Shown: piece by piece, positions 21,345-31,850 of the stretch
Numbering within the stretch: the stretch's first letter is position 1
Layout of the letters: each line of letters opens with the position of its first letter
Source of the DNA: Nothopassalora personata
Taxonomy: Eukaryota > Ascomycota > Dothideomycetes > Mycosphaerellales > Mycosphaerellaceae
Direction: 5' to 3'
Assembly (NCBI GenBank): GCA_033816765.1
Contig: CM066293.1
Coordinates: forward strand, 2,356,001-2,420,000
Length of the DNA stretch: 64,000 nt
Translations under genes and position numbers: made by a program
The notes under the pieces: generated by a model
What the model was told of the DNA's origin: nothing
Seen by the model: the letters and a program-made list of their open reading frames with translations, nothing else
The model's database searches: none

Positions 21345-21656
21345 TGGCTATACAAACAGGCAGCACAGGGTGTGAGGGCTGCATGCTTCGCTGAAGATGA
21401 CTGATAGATCCGACAGACAAGATATACCCGCATGGAACAGCGTAGAGAGAAGGAAGGCAATTTGATGGAGCACTGCCCCGCGTTTTGCTTAGGTGATCAT
21501 GATGTTTCGTTCCAGCAAACAGGTGGAAGCTCCAGGTCTTTGGCGTCAGGAACATAAATAAACCTTGTGCCACTCTGCGAATACACCCAGAGTTGTTAGT
21601 TTCGACACTCCCCTAGCTGCTTACCTCCTTGAATTGAGGTAGAGAAGCTCGAGAAG
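21345..21656. promoter_or_regulatory. Intergenic region with UBP14 promoter
   Basis: 312 bp. Contains the 3' end of the 2H gene transcript and the UBP14 leader; no other feature seen. Confidence 0.4.
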
Positions 21657-24056
21657 ATGGCATCCTGTCCGCACGTGGCCAAGGCCGACGTCCACCCTCC
21701 CAAACCGACGGATAACGTGTACCGCGAAGACTGCACCATCTGCTTCGACAGCAGCGAAGATGCAGCCGGCCTCGATGTCTGCTTGCACTGCTACAATGGC
21801 GGCTGTGCTGGCGCCAGACATCACAGCAAGCTTCACGCCCAGCACTCGAATCACCCTCTAGCAGTCAACATCAAGCGAACGCGGAAACGCAAACAGCGGG
21901 ACGAGAACGAGCCACCAGGCAAGATTAGCAAACTTGAGATCAAGGCTGAGCTCGACGACGACCGTTATGACACTGCAACAGACATCAAGTGCTTGGAGTG
22001 TGGCGTTGATGGCCTGGCAAACGAAGGCAAGGTGGGGGATGTGGTGAAGAGTGTCTTGAAGGCGAGCACCTTCGCACAGCAAGAGGAGGTCAAGGCGTGG
22101 GAGCTGGAGCTGCAGCCATGCGAGCACACATACCTGCTTGATCAAGAGCCAGCACGCGAGATACCGAGCGGAGATCTGGGCAAATGCATCAACTGCGACC
22201 TGAAGGAGAACCTGTGGCTCTGCTTGACGTGTGGCAGTCTGGGCTGTGGGAGGAGGCAGTATGATGGTTCAGGAGGCAACAATCACCAGGTCGAACATAC
22301 CAAGGAAACTGGTCATCCTGTTGCTGTCAAGCTGGGGTCGATCACTGCTGAAGGCACTGCCGACATTTGGTGCTACGCCTGCGACGACGAGAAGAAGGAT
22401 CCAAAGCTAGTGGACCATCTGCTACACTGGGGTATCAACATCGGAGATCGTGTCAAGACGGAAAAGAGCCAGAGGGAGCTCGAGCTGGAACAGAACCTCA
22501 AGCTGGACTTTTCCATGACCGACGCAGAAGGCCGACAGCTGAGACCTCTCTTTGGACCACAGCTCACTGGTCTGAAGAATCTTGGCAATACCTGCTACCT
22601 CGCATCTGTCGTACAAGCACTCTTCTCGATGCCAGAGTTCCAAAAGCGCTACCACCGCCCGGACGAGCCTCTGCTACCGACAAGCAAGCCAGCTGAAGAC
22701 ATCGAGATCCAGCTGCGGAAACTCGCCGATGGCCTTCTGTCAGGACGATACAGCAAGCCAGACTCTAGTGTCTCTTCGCAGAACTCGGATGAGAAGGCAT
22801 ATCAGAAGGGACTGGCACCCGCCATGCTGAAGCACCTGGTCGGCAAGGGTCATGCAGAATTCAGCACAATGCGCCAGCAGGATGCCTTTGAGCTTTTGCT
22901 TCACGTGCTTAAGCTCGTCTCGAGATCGCAGCAAGGCGCCGCTGGTCAGTACAAGGAAGTCTTCGACCCCGTGGACGCCTTCCGGTTCTACATGGAGCAG
23001 AAGTTGCAGTGCTTGTCGTGCAAGAAGGTTCGCTTCAGGCAGGATGAGATGGAGAATATCTCGGTCGCTGTGCCGATCAAGAGAGTGCCCAAGGACCCCA
23101 ACGCGATGGACACAAATGGCGACAAGGAAGAGAAGAAGGAAGAATTCGAGCCGGTGACCCTCAAGCATTGCTTAGACGACTTCACGGCGCCGGAAGTAGT
23201 CGAATTGACTTGCTCGGGCTGTGGCAACAAGGGTTTCACCAAGCAGTCTTTGTTCAAGACTTTTCCGACTGTCCTTGCTGTCAATGCTCGTCGCTTCGAG
23301 ATTGTCAATTGGGTGCCCACCAAGCAAGACGTGCCGGTCATTGTGGGAGATGAACAGTTCGACATGGAGACCTACCGTAGCAAGGGCAAGCAGCCAGGCG
23401 AAGAAGAGCTCCCAGACGACCAAGACGCCGGTGCAGGAGCTGCAGCATCAAACAAGTTCGTCCCCAACGAAACTGCTCTTGAGATGCTCATGAGCATGGG
23501 CTTCCCTCGCGTGCGATGCGAGAAGGCGCTCAATGCTACTGGCAACTCCGACGCCGAAGTCGCTGCTGGGTGGCTGTTCGCGCACATGGAGGACCCAGAC
23601 ATCGACACTCCACTCGAAGCGCCAACGCCGGCTCCTGCGGCTGGTGGCCGCGCGGTCGACCCAGAGAAGATTGAGAGTCTTGGCAACATGGGCTTTTCCG
23701 CACCACAGGCTCGGCAGGCACTGAAAGAAACTGACGGTGACATGGAACGTGCTGTTGACTGGTTGTTCAGTCATCCCGATGCTGTCGGTGACTTTGGCGA
23801 CGATGCTGCTCCGAATGGTGGCGCGGCACCTGCCACTGCTGCGGAGACGGTCATCGAAGACAATAAGCCTGCCAAATTTGCACTCACAAGCATTGTTTGC
23901 CACAAAGGCAGCAGCATTCACGCCGGCCACTACGTTGCATTCATCAAGAAACCAGAGGGTTGGGTGCTTTTTAACGACGAAAAAGTCGCTCTTGGCGGTG
24001 ATGTCGACGAAATGAAGAAATTCGCCTACATCTACTTCTTCAGGCGCGTCGTGTGA
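21657..24056 (+). CDS. UBP14: Ubiquitin carboxyl-terminal hydrolase Ubp14 (USP5/isopeptidase T)
   Basis: Single exon, 799 residues, close to yeast Ubp14 (781). It disassembles unanchored polyubiquitin chains so that free ubiquitin is recovered and proteasomes are not blocked. Domains in order: a degenerate zinc finger near residues 15-70 (CTICFDSSED, CLHCYNGGC), the ZnF-UBP that grips the free ubiquitin C-terminus at about 160-270 (KCINCDLKENLWLCLTCG, CGRRQYDGSGGNNH, HPVAV), the catalytic Cys box GLKNLGNTCYLASVVQALF with Cys313, two UBA domains near 604-650 and 668-710 (LMSMGF, LGNMGF) inserted in the catalytic fold, and the His box IHAGHYVAF with His758, then FNDEKV. All catalytic residues are present. 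Confidence 0.95.
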   Translation: MASCPHVAKADVHPPKPTDNVYREDCTICFDSSEDAAGLDVCLHCYNGGCAGARHHSKLHAQHSNHPLAVNIKRTRKRKQRDENEPPGKISKLEIKAELDDDRYDTATDIKCLECGVDGLANEGKVGDVVKSVLKASTFAQQEEVKAWELELQPCEHTYLLDQEPAREIPSGDLGKCINCDLKENLWLCLTCGSLGCGRRQYDGSGGNNHQVEHTKETGHPVAVKLGSITAEGTADIWCYACDDEKKDPKLVDHLLHWGINIGDRVKTEKSQRELELEQNLKLDFSMTDAEGRQLRPLFGPQLTGLKNLGNTCYLASVVQALFSMPEFQKRYHRPDEPLLPTSKPAEDIEIQLRKLADGLLSGRYSKPDSSVSSQNSDEKAYQKGLAPAMLKHLVGKGHAEFSTMRQQDAFELLLHVLKLVSRSQQGAAGQYKEVFDPVDAFRFYMEQKLQCLSCKKVRFRQDEMENISVAVPIKRVPKDPNAMDTNGDKEEKKEEFEPVTLKHCLDDFTAPEVVELTCSGCGNKGFTKQSLFKTFPTVLAVNARRFEIVNWVPTKQDVPVIVGDEQFDMETYRSKGKQPGEEELPDDQDAGAGAAASNKFVPNETALEMLMSMGFPRVRCEKALNATGNSDAEVAAGWLFAHMEDPDIDTPLEAPTPAPAAGGRAVDPEKIESLGNMGFSAPQARQALKETDGDMERAVDWLFSHPDAVGDFGDDAAPNGGAAPATAAETVIEDNKPAKFALTSIVCHKGSSIHAGHYVAFIKKPEGWVLFNDEKVALGGDVDEMKKFAYIYFFRRVV

Positions 24057-25411
24057 TGAGCCATACCCCAACAGATGAGAGTCTTTTGAGGAGTCGAGCT
24101 TGAGAGTCGGTGGGTTAGCAAGGTGTTGTGGTTAGGTATGGGTGAAAGAAGGGCAGCGGCGACGCTTTACGTGACTTCTGAAAAGCGGCATCGACAGACG
24201 AGATGAGAGATGAATGAAGCATTGCATGAGAGGGTTGATGATGACCCAGCTTAGGGTAGAGTGCGCCACTATCACATCACCAGAGTGATACGAACCACGT
24301 GAAGGACTCCCAGCCCTGTCGACAGTGTAAGTACAGTCCAGTCGGCCGCGCGGTTCTACTTTACCTCCTGTCTCTACGCGATGAAGTTGCCGTGATAGCC
24401 TTCATAAGGTGCCTCAGCTTTAGTAACTACATCAATTCCCGATCTACACCAAGTGCAACAGCCGACACGCTGGCGAAAGCTGATTACAACTCCAGATTCT
24501 CGCGTCTGTCTCATGAGCCCGCTACCACTGGCCACCTCACTGCACTCCCTTTCCGGACGCCGCAGTCACGCACCCTTTTTCACGAAAAGTCATGCACTCT
24601 CCACAACCCTCCAGCGTCCCAGCAGGTCCTCTGGAAGTGACCACGATCCCTTTTGCCGACACCAGCACCGAGAAATCAATCTCCATGCGAAGCGCAGCAG
24701 CCATTACTTCCGGAGAGCAATCAAATGCCGAGAGCAAGGACTTACACCTCAAGTTTGTAATCGGTCAGCAACGCATTGGCCGAGGAGGACAAACGCTACC
24801 TTTCTAAAAGTACGGCAGCATTAACAGAATCACATGCAACACCATGAGATATACATAGAGAGGCGACAGTGATAGCAATGCTTGAAGACGGGCGACGACG
24901 CGAAGCGCTGAATATGGAGACTCTGCAGCTCTTCTCCTCGCGAAGACTTCCGTGCCAATTCGCACTTCTCACTCGCAAAGACTGGGGGAAACAACAGGAG
25001 TGGAAGAGAGCTTTCACTTATCGAGTATGGAGAGCTCATCATTGTACTGCAGCAGGGTGTTGGAGAGGGAAAAAAAAATTCGAAAGGTTACACGTCACAG
25101 GTCTCCCAGCGTATGATTGGAAGAGTATGCCCGCAGGTTTGACGGCTAGACTCGCTCCACGTTGTCATCTCTCCATCCTTGCGCCGCTGCAGGATGGAGG
25201 CGAGGAAGGTGATGGAAAGGGTACGTATGTAGACCCATCCAGCGTCGTTTGATCGGAGGTACGATCTAAGATTCAATGACTATGCTCCCTCCTCGTTACT
25301 ATCCCTCCGTCTTTGCCTTCCAATACTGCGAAGTTTCCTGGCTCAAGAGAAAAAGAGCTTTCTTTGCTTTCGTTACTCTTCAGAAATTCCTCTGTTCTCC
25401 TTTCCACTCGC
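24057..25411. other. Gene-free stretch of about 1.35 kb
   Basis: Lies between two convergent genes, so promoters are not expected. Only short unsupported ORFs. I see no protein motif, RNA gene or repeat beyond a short A-run near 25070. Confidence 0.45.
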
Positions 25412-26378
25412 TCAGTAGCCAATACCTGTCAGCCACCCCCTGACAATCCTCGCGACTTCCCATCTCTTCGTCTCTAGTGCAAAGTGACCTGCATCAACGA
25501 ACCCCACAGTCGCGTCCGGGGAGTCCTGCTTGAAAGCTTCCGCGCCAGGGTATATGAATGCTGGATCTCCTTTGCCCCAGACTGCGACCGAAGCTGTCAG
25601 TTGATCTCATAAATCCGGTTCAGGGTTGCTTACCAGCCAGAATTGGAACTCTCGAGTCCCGGAAATACTGATGAAAGCTAGGGTAAGCCTCGACATTCGT
25701 ACGATAATCATAAAACAGATCAACCTGAATCTCCGTCTGCTTCTCCCCGGCGATGTTCTGAAGATAATCGAAATGCCAGGACGAAGGGTTCCGGAGGTGC
25801 AAGTCACTTGCAGGGAAGCCGGCAATGTATTGGAATTCCGTTCCCGCTAGGGTCAACAGATTGTCACGAAGGAACTGGCGATCCGGCTCAGAATTCGAAC
25901 TATTCCAGAGATTAAAGACTGGCGCCCAGAACTCCTGGCCAAAGCCTTCATTGTAGGCGTTGCCGTTTTGTGAGATCAGAGCCTTGACCCAGTCCGGGTG
26001 TCCAGAGGCGATTCGAAGTCCGACAGGGGCGCCATAGTCGAAGATGTAGAGCGCGAAGGAGGATATGGCGATAGTCTCGAGCCAGGCTGTGATTACTGCT
26101 GCTAAGTTGTCGAAGGTGTAGTTGAAGCCGTCTTCGACTGTTGTCAAGCCGAAGCCAGGGAGGTCTGGCGCGATGACATGATAGGAGTCGGAGAGGAGTG
26201 GAATGAAGTCGCGGTATTGGTATGATGAGGTTGGAAAGCCGTGGAGGAGCAGGATCGTAGGGAGGCTGGGTGCTCCGGCGGTCACCCAGTGGACTGTTGC
26301 TGCTCCAGATGAGGTAGGGCCAGTGAAGGTGACGTTCGTGTCGTGGTAGGTGGGTATGTAGGGCGTTACGAGGGCCAT
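25412..26378 (-). CDS. Alpha/beta hydrolase, epoxide hydrolase/haloalkane dehalogenase-like
   Basis: Two exons on the minus strand: 26378-25634 and 25581-25412. The 52-nt intron has donor GTAAGC and acceptor GCAG and splices GCT-G|TC to give PILAVWGKGDPAF. Product 304 residues. Oxyanion motif LLLHGFPTSSYQYRD, nucleophile region ALYIFDYGAPVGLRIA (Asp in the place of the usual HDWGGP), acid in WGKGDP, and general base in VDAGHFALE near the C-terminus. This triad order is that of epoxide hydrolases and haloalkane or haloacetate dehalogenases. No signal peptide. The first exon alone leaves an open frame that ends at GKQP, which would miss the catalytic histidine. Substrate cannot be told from sequence. 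Confidence 0.88.
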
Positions 26379-27300
26379 TCTGGTCGCTGGGTCCTTTGCG
26401 CGGTTGTGATTGTACGACGAACATCCTGTGGGACAGAGGAAGCTGATCTATACCTTCCCACCTGTTGCACAGCATGACGATGGGGTTCAGCTCGGCGATT
26501 TTGCCAAGGCATTGGGCGTATGCTTCATGTGGAATCATGTAGCCTTGGGCCATGTTTCCTCGGCAGTATTACCTGAAGGCAGCTAGCACTTGAAGCCATA
26601 GATTTCCTCAGCCATGTTGCCGTGTGGTATGAAACGGAGGAAGCTCTACCAGGGTAGGATCAACGCTAGAGCTGAAGATGGAGGACTGGGCGAGGCGCAG
26701 AACGCTCACAGATCAATGTCTCGAACTCCGGCCTGTATCCCGTCTCGGATCCGGTCATGGCATTCGGGTACAGAATGTCGTGATAGACTGGCTTGGCACA
26801 CGGAATTTGTAGTAGCAACTTCGCTTGAGTCCAATGCTGACCCCACATGTCGGCACATATGGGCTTTGTGTATGGTAAGCAAGTGGTAGTAGTAGTCGAG
26901 CCTGAAATGGACATGCCACTTTATTATATCCTGCTCCAAGGGTTTGACTCGTGGAAGTATTGACACCGGTCTATCCAGTGCTTGGAATCTTGTTTTTCGG
27001 AGAGTACTAGTGTGCCTGTCAGCTAGCCAATATGAGCCAATTCTTGCCATACATGTCCAGATCATCCCACGTCCATCACAGCAGGCCAAACACGAGTGAT
27101 TTGAGCTGCGCAGCCATCCGGACAGTCCAGCCAAGATACAAATTTATCGTCAACAAGACATTGCGGAGCCATCTAGAGGCGGCAGGCTGCTCACTGTCTC
27201 AAACATTCTTCGTGGTAATGAGGATACTCACCGAAAGGATCAGTTGGCAGTGTCTTAAATAGCTTGCAGATGCCTGGCCCAGACGCCAAGAAGCTGCTCA
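26379..27300. other. Gene-free stretch
   Basis: About 920 bp upstream of the hydrolase start, so it includes that gene's promoter. No other coding sequence or repeat recognised. Confidence 0.45.
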
Positions 27301-27302
27301 GC

Positions 27303-27755
27303 TATATAAATGGGAAGCACTTTCCGCTTACATAAGAAAACGCGGTGAGAGTAAGCGATCACTTCATCCTGCACGGGGAAGCAATCGACTAACCCCTATC
27401 GCAGTGGCCGAGCGGTCTAGTTAGTATTGACCTGCGGTCCCGTTGCTTTGAGCCATCGCTAACTATTGAATAGAGGCGCCACGTTAAGGTCTTTCCACGC
27501 CAGCTTCAAGCTGGAACAAGTCCGTGGTCCGAAGTAAATATCATTCAATGCTGCCGTTACTTCGAACGCGTGCTAACCCATCAACAGAGGGCGTGGGTGT
27601 ACGTTCGAACCAATATGTTGATTCAAGTTGAACTTGAAAACTGATTGATTCCAGTCGAATCCCACTCGTAAGTTGTACCAACTGCGTCAGGATTCGATCG
27701 TTTCTAATAAATTTCCAGTCATCAACATTCAGTTCATCAGAACTTCTCTTTTTGC
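27303..27755 (+). ncRNA. Candidate intron-containing non-coding transcript with tRNA-like boxes
   Basis: A TATATAAA at 27303 is followed by a 7-bp inverted repeat (CGCTTAC 27325, GTAAGCG 27351). Three stretches each look like a fungal intron: 27351-27404 (GTAAGC ... CTAAC ... CGCAG), 27534-27587 (GTAAAT ... CTAAC ... CAACAG) and 27668-27718 (GTAAGT ... CTAAT ... TCCAG). The segments between are closed in all frames within about 23 codons, so they do not encode a protein. 27405-27415 is a perfect Pol III A box (TGGCCGAGCGG) as in Ser/Leu tRNAs; B-box-like sequences are at 27601 (GTTCGAACC) and 27653 (GTCGAATCCC), and TTTTT follows near 27746. No tRNA cloverleaf forms. Either a spliced non-coding RNA, a Pol III RNA or a tRNA relic; I cannot decide. 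Confidence 0.28.
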
Positions 27756-27934
27756 TCTATTCACATCCTCGTGCAAAGTCACAAGAATGGGCAGAGAGCT
27801 GCTTCGCGGTGCATGGCCCGTTGGTTGACGTGGAGCTTGCGGCCATTGCGCCAAGTATCTGAAGACTGATTAGATTTCCATCGGTGCAGCTCCAAGGCGT
27901 TAGACACCACCTTTGTACGGCCACAAAAGTGGCC

Positions 27935-28285
27935 TCAGGCTCTAGACAGCGACTTCAAAGCGGCTGGCAATTGCTCCCTGCTCGAATGGATTCCTCCCCG
28001 CTCACGAAGCAGGTCATTCGCGACCTTCTCAGTCGATGCAGCATAATGATCTTTGCCTGCGACATGGAATCTGAACGGTGATCCGTAATAATCCGACCAC
28101 TCCTTGAATTTCAGCCATGAATGCTTGTCAGGGATCTCTGGCAGATTGCCCACAAGTGGTTTCCCAGGTCGGTCAAGAGGATACGTGCTTCCCTTCTTTG
28201 GCACAGGACGACGGTTCGATGACAAGATAACGAAGCCACACACGCATAGCGCCGAGAAGACCAGAAGGAAAGAGGTGTGAACCAT
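27935..28285 (-). pseudogene. Cytochrome P450 N-terminal stump
   Basis: From ATG 28285 the minus strand encodes MVHTSFLLVFSALCVCGF, a membrane anchor, then the proline-rich hinge and the family's N-terminal domain: RPGKPLVGNLPEIPDKHSW, FKEWSDYYGSPFRFHVAG, STEKVANDLLRERGGIHSSR and EQLPAALK. This is the usual first 110 residues of a fungal microsomal P450. It then ends in LSRA-stop at 27935, and no ExxR, PERF or haem-cysteine motif exists in any frame of the following DNA, which instead holds the 27.3-27.7 kb locus. The gene was cut by deletion or rearrangement. The remaining codons show no internal stop, so the loss may be recent. Confidence 0.75.
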
Positions 28286-30020
28286 TGTGGTTAATGACCT
28301 ACAGATGCCTCGCTGTAGGGCAGGATTGATCAACGTGAAGGGCGGTCGTCAAAAGTAAGCGACACGTCGACAGTGGTACGTTAAGGGCCTACAAGTCAGG
28401 CATTCGCGGTTTTGTATCCGCGCTGACAGTAGATGTGCTGCAGTGCCCTGAGTTTGTCCCAGGTGCTGAGGATGTCGATAGCTCATCAGCTAGGGCAGAT
28501 TGAGTGGTGCGCCAAAGAGGCAAGTGATCCTCTCGGCTGGACCATGACTGTACTTGACATGAAATTCACGGCGGCTGATGGTGTTAGAGGTCTTTACAGA
28601 AGTCGAGAATCGAGGTGTGAATGCAGGTAGATATGGAATGGAAGGAAGAACAGCGAACGGAAGTTGGCGATAGTTCCACGCCCGTGCTCCCACCAAGCAT
28701 CGATGCCACTAAAAATCTTCCACGACATTACACAGCAAGTACATAAGATCGTGAACCTGCCTTATTGCACTCCTGTTGCCTTTGCCGCCCTCCTCATCAA
28801 TATGGCATCGTCAACCCATGCATGACACACAGGTACCAATTCCCCACCGTCGCCAACCTTGGCACGCTCCAGAACAACTTCCCACCACAATCCAGCGGCA
28901 CGGGCCCATCGCCACCCTCGGCACTCTCAAGCACATCTAGGTCGCACGTTGCGCAACATATCTCACCTGTCGCTCTCTCTCCATACCTCTCACAACCCAA
29001 CCTGCACAGCCGAGAATCTTCCTCCTCCTCCCTGCAACATATCGCACATCCCATCCCCCCTGACACCTACTGTAATCGCCATCCTCCCAGTCTCACCCTC
29101 CAAAATAAGCATCATACTCAACAGAGTATAACTATCCGCCGCGAGCAAGAACATGAACATGAACACGAACATACCATCCCGAACCCACCACGCCCAGCTC
29201 TCCAGTCTCCCCATCATTCTCGGTCATCCCCCCATGCTAAAGACCGACCGAGTTGCTAATCCGGAACGTGCTGTCAAGAAAGAACTTCTCCCGGTCGTAA
29301 ATTCTATAATCGCCTTCGTCTTCACGGAGGGCGGAGAGGAATTCCTAGTAAGTGGCGACGGACGTCTCGTGCGGTACGAGAGATCAAGTTACAATTTTCG
29401 ATAGAGGACTTCGTGATAGATGGCATTTCGAATTTCGGGTGGGAAGGCTGCGGAGGCGATGGGAGAGGCTTCTGCTGTGGTTGCTTCGGGGTTTCCCTGT
29501 TATGGACGTGGCCCACGAGGGTGTGGCCACGAGGGATTGAATGGTTGGAGATTCGGAATTGTGCTAGGGATTCGTCGTACAAGTTTTGTTTCTCATGTGT
29601 TGGTGTAGGTCATGGTCGAGAGAAAGACTTGGAACATTTTCGTCTTACCAGCATTCTAGAGCTTCACGTGGGTTGAACACACGATCATTTTATTTCTTGG
29701 CCATTGGATATTGTATTACTAGCTGCAAGCTTTGAAAGAAAAAGGCCGTTGAAGGCGCAAAGCTCAAATGACGAAGCGGCTGCCATGAAACCTCCATCTT
29801 CATTCACACATTCTACACAACAGCATCAGATCCGACACGGCGACCGCCACAATGTACGCAAGTCCGCCCTGTGTCTGTATATATCATATGCACGTCTGTA
29901 TCAATGTATCGCCAACATTGCCAGCGCCATGCCCGCCCATCAAAGCATAGGGTATCATAAGGTAATCAAGAAAACTCGTCCCACGCCAGTATCCAAAGGC
30001 GATTCCACTTTGTCTATCGC
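28286..30020. other. Gene-free stretch of about 1.7 kb
   Basis: Several ORFs of 60-165 codons with Ser/Pro/His-rich, low-complexity translations and no family resemblance. Imperfect GAACAT repeats at about 29146-29176. I see no supported gene. Confidence 0.4.
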
Positions 30021-31850
30021 TCATCGCGTCCACATAGAAAACATTTCACCATCATCGGTCGAGTTGCCTCCAGGTAGGGTACCATCCTCGACATCTTCCT
30101 CGGGCGGTGAGCCTTGCGCGGCCTTGTGCCCGCCCAGCCAATTCCGGACTTCACACCTGCCTCGACCTTGGCAGACTGCTTTGCGGCCTAGGTTCTTGAA
30201 CTTAGGTCCTGTGGGCCCATTGACGTAGTGGTATTGGCCGGCGATGCGGTACTGGCGAGGATCTGATAGTGGGTAGTACTTGTCGCCCCAATGGCCGCCG
30301 TAGTCGAACCAACCGACAGGTGAATTAGGATTCAGAGTTGATGCTCGTACTTTCTGCTCCTTCGGGTCATAGGTGTAGGACTGCACGTTCTGAGTGGGGT
30401 CCCATAGTGGTCCGCGGTCGGTCTCATCGTGAAGAAGTCCAAATGGTAGGATATAGGGCTGTAGACCTGGTGTTCCGTACATTGCGTGCGAGCCGATGGC
30501 GCTGTAGACGACAGGTCGCTTGGCATGCTGAGCGGCGGTCTCGTTGCTCCAGCTGCCAATCATGGTTCCTGATCCGTCATAGCTTGGAATGTACTTCTCC
30601 AGAGCGCTCCAGGTATATGCCTGTCCGAAGTTGTGCTCTGACAAGAAAACTTGGTGGGGCTTGCCGTTCCTGAAGCGCACGCAAGTATGCTCCCAGTCGC
30701 CGACATGATTGCCAAAACGAATATTCAGCACTTTCTGGCCAAGGTTGAAGGAGTAGAAAAAGAACCAAAAGGCGTCAACAATGCCATCTTCTTTGGGCAC
30801 AACGACCAGAATAACTGGTGCGCCACTCCTGCCGCCAGGATCAGGCGCGTTCTTGTCGTTGTTGAAATCAAGGCCGCGGCGCAAGTCCGGATGTGGTCCA
30901 CGTGGGGGATTGTAAGGATCGTAGCAGTCACCTGATACAGGATCGCAGGGATCGCCACAGTAATCATCTCCCTGACCACACCATCCGTAAATCGAGCAGC
31001 ATCCTCCAAATGGGCTTCCTTTGCAAGTTAGGCCGCTGCTGCCGCCGCATCGCCCATCTGTACTTGGGGTGAGTTCTGCAGGGTACGTCTTGGCAGATAA
31101 ACCTTGCTTTGCGTCGAAGTCTGCTATTGCTTGCTGCTTGGCTGATTCCAAATCAAAGTCCTTGAGATCGTCCAGATTTGGATATTCATGATCCATATCG
31201 CTGTCGTCGATCGGATCGGGTGTGCTAGGGATGTTCTTTCTCCCAGCGAGCCACTTGGGCCACTCTTCTGGGTTGTCGTCGCTCTGCAGGTACATGAACC
31301 TGCCATGTTCGCCTTCGACGTAGCCATTCAAGTCGTTCAAATTCGTTAAATTGCGGTCCTCGTTGAGATCGAGTATCTTTGAATAATTCAGGTAAGGTGA
31401 TGTGTGTATGAGGTGCTCGCCAATATCACCGGGCCAGAACTCCTCGCCCGAGAATAGGTGAACATAGGGTGCGTGGTCCAACACGTATTGTGGTATTTCT
31501 CGGCGCTTGATTTCCTCCTGTGACCACGAATCCGGCTCCTCTGTGCCTGATTTCCACCATTCATTTGGATCGGGGAAGTTGGGTGGCACTTCGATCGACG
31601 TCTTCGACCAAGTCCATCCGCCTTTCCATATGTAATGTTGGAATCCACATACTCCGATCCAACGACATGCTTGCCGATCTAACCAATTCTTACTGCTCGC
31701 AACCCATGCGGCGTTCTCTGCGCTCTCGTTGAGATTGGAGTTCTTGGTGAGGTGGACGACGATGCCGGTGATTATTATGTAGACGAGGGCCAGTCCCAGG
31801 AAGTACTTGAGGAACTGCCGCCCGCTCGGGCGTCTGAGCTTCCAGTTCAT
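30021..31850 (-). CDS. VPS62: VPS62-family membrane protein with inserted hevein-like chitin-binding domain
   Basis: Single exon, 609 residues from ATG 31850 (MNWKLRRPSGRQFLKYF). A TM segment at about 13-33 (YFLGLALVYIIITGIVVHL) after a basic start predicts a type II protein. The fungal VPS62 domain starts near 120 (DHAPYVHLFSGEEFWPGDI) and resumes near 340 with FWFFFYSFNLGQKVLNIRFG, GNHVGDWEHTCVRF, YSAIGSHAMYGTPG, GLLHDETDRGPLWDP and GHWGDKYYPLSDPRQYR. Between them, residues about 262-305 read RCGGSSGLTCKGSPFGGCCS then IYGWCGQGDDYCGDPC, a CBM18 fold with the expected eight cysteines. Yeast VPS62 was found in a screen for carboxypeptidase Y sorting; its biochemical role is unknown. The chitin-binding insert suggests action in the secretory lumen or at the wall (inference). 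Confidence 0.85.
   Translation of the reverse strand: MNWKLRRPSGRQFLKYFLGLALVYIIITGIVVHLTKNSNLNESAENAAWVASSKNWLDRQACRWIGVCGFQHYIWKGGWTWSKTSIEVPPNFPDPNEWWKSGTEEPDSWSQEEIKRREIPQYVLDHAPYVHLFSGEEFWPGDIGEHLIHTSPYLNYSKILDLNEDRNLTNLNDLNGYVEGEHGRFMYLQSDDNPEEWPKWLAGRKNIPSTPDPIDDSDMDHEYPNLDDLKDFDLESAKQQAIADFDAKQGLSAKTYPAELTPSTDGRCGGSSGLTCKGSPFGGCCSIYGWCGQGDDYCGDPCDPVSGDCYDPYNPPRGPHPDLRRGLDFNNDKNAPDPGGRSGAPVILVVVPKEDGIVDAFWFFFYSFNLGQKVLNIRFGNHVGDWEHTCVRFRNGKPHQVFLSEHNFGQAYTWSALEKYIPSYDGSGTMIGSWSNETAAQHAKRPVVYSAIGSHAMYGTPGLQPYILPFGLLHDETDRGPLWDPTQNVQSYTYDPKEQKVRASTLNPNSPVGWFDYGGHWGDKYYPLSDPRQYRIAGQYHYVNGPTGPKFKNLGRKAVCQGRGRCEVRNWLGGHKAAQGSPPEEDVEDGTLPGGNSTDDGEMFSMWTR

Noticed and set aside
27401..27663. 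tRNA-Ser or tRNA-Leu gene
   Set aside because: A box is perfect and a B-box-like site exists, but they are about 190-245 bp apart, the T stem does not pair and no matching acceptor stem is found.
28765..29259. 164-codon Ser/Pro/His-rich ORF
   Set aside because: Low-complexity translation, no family features and overlapping ORFs in other frames of the same style.
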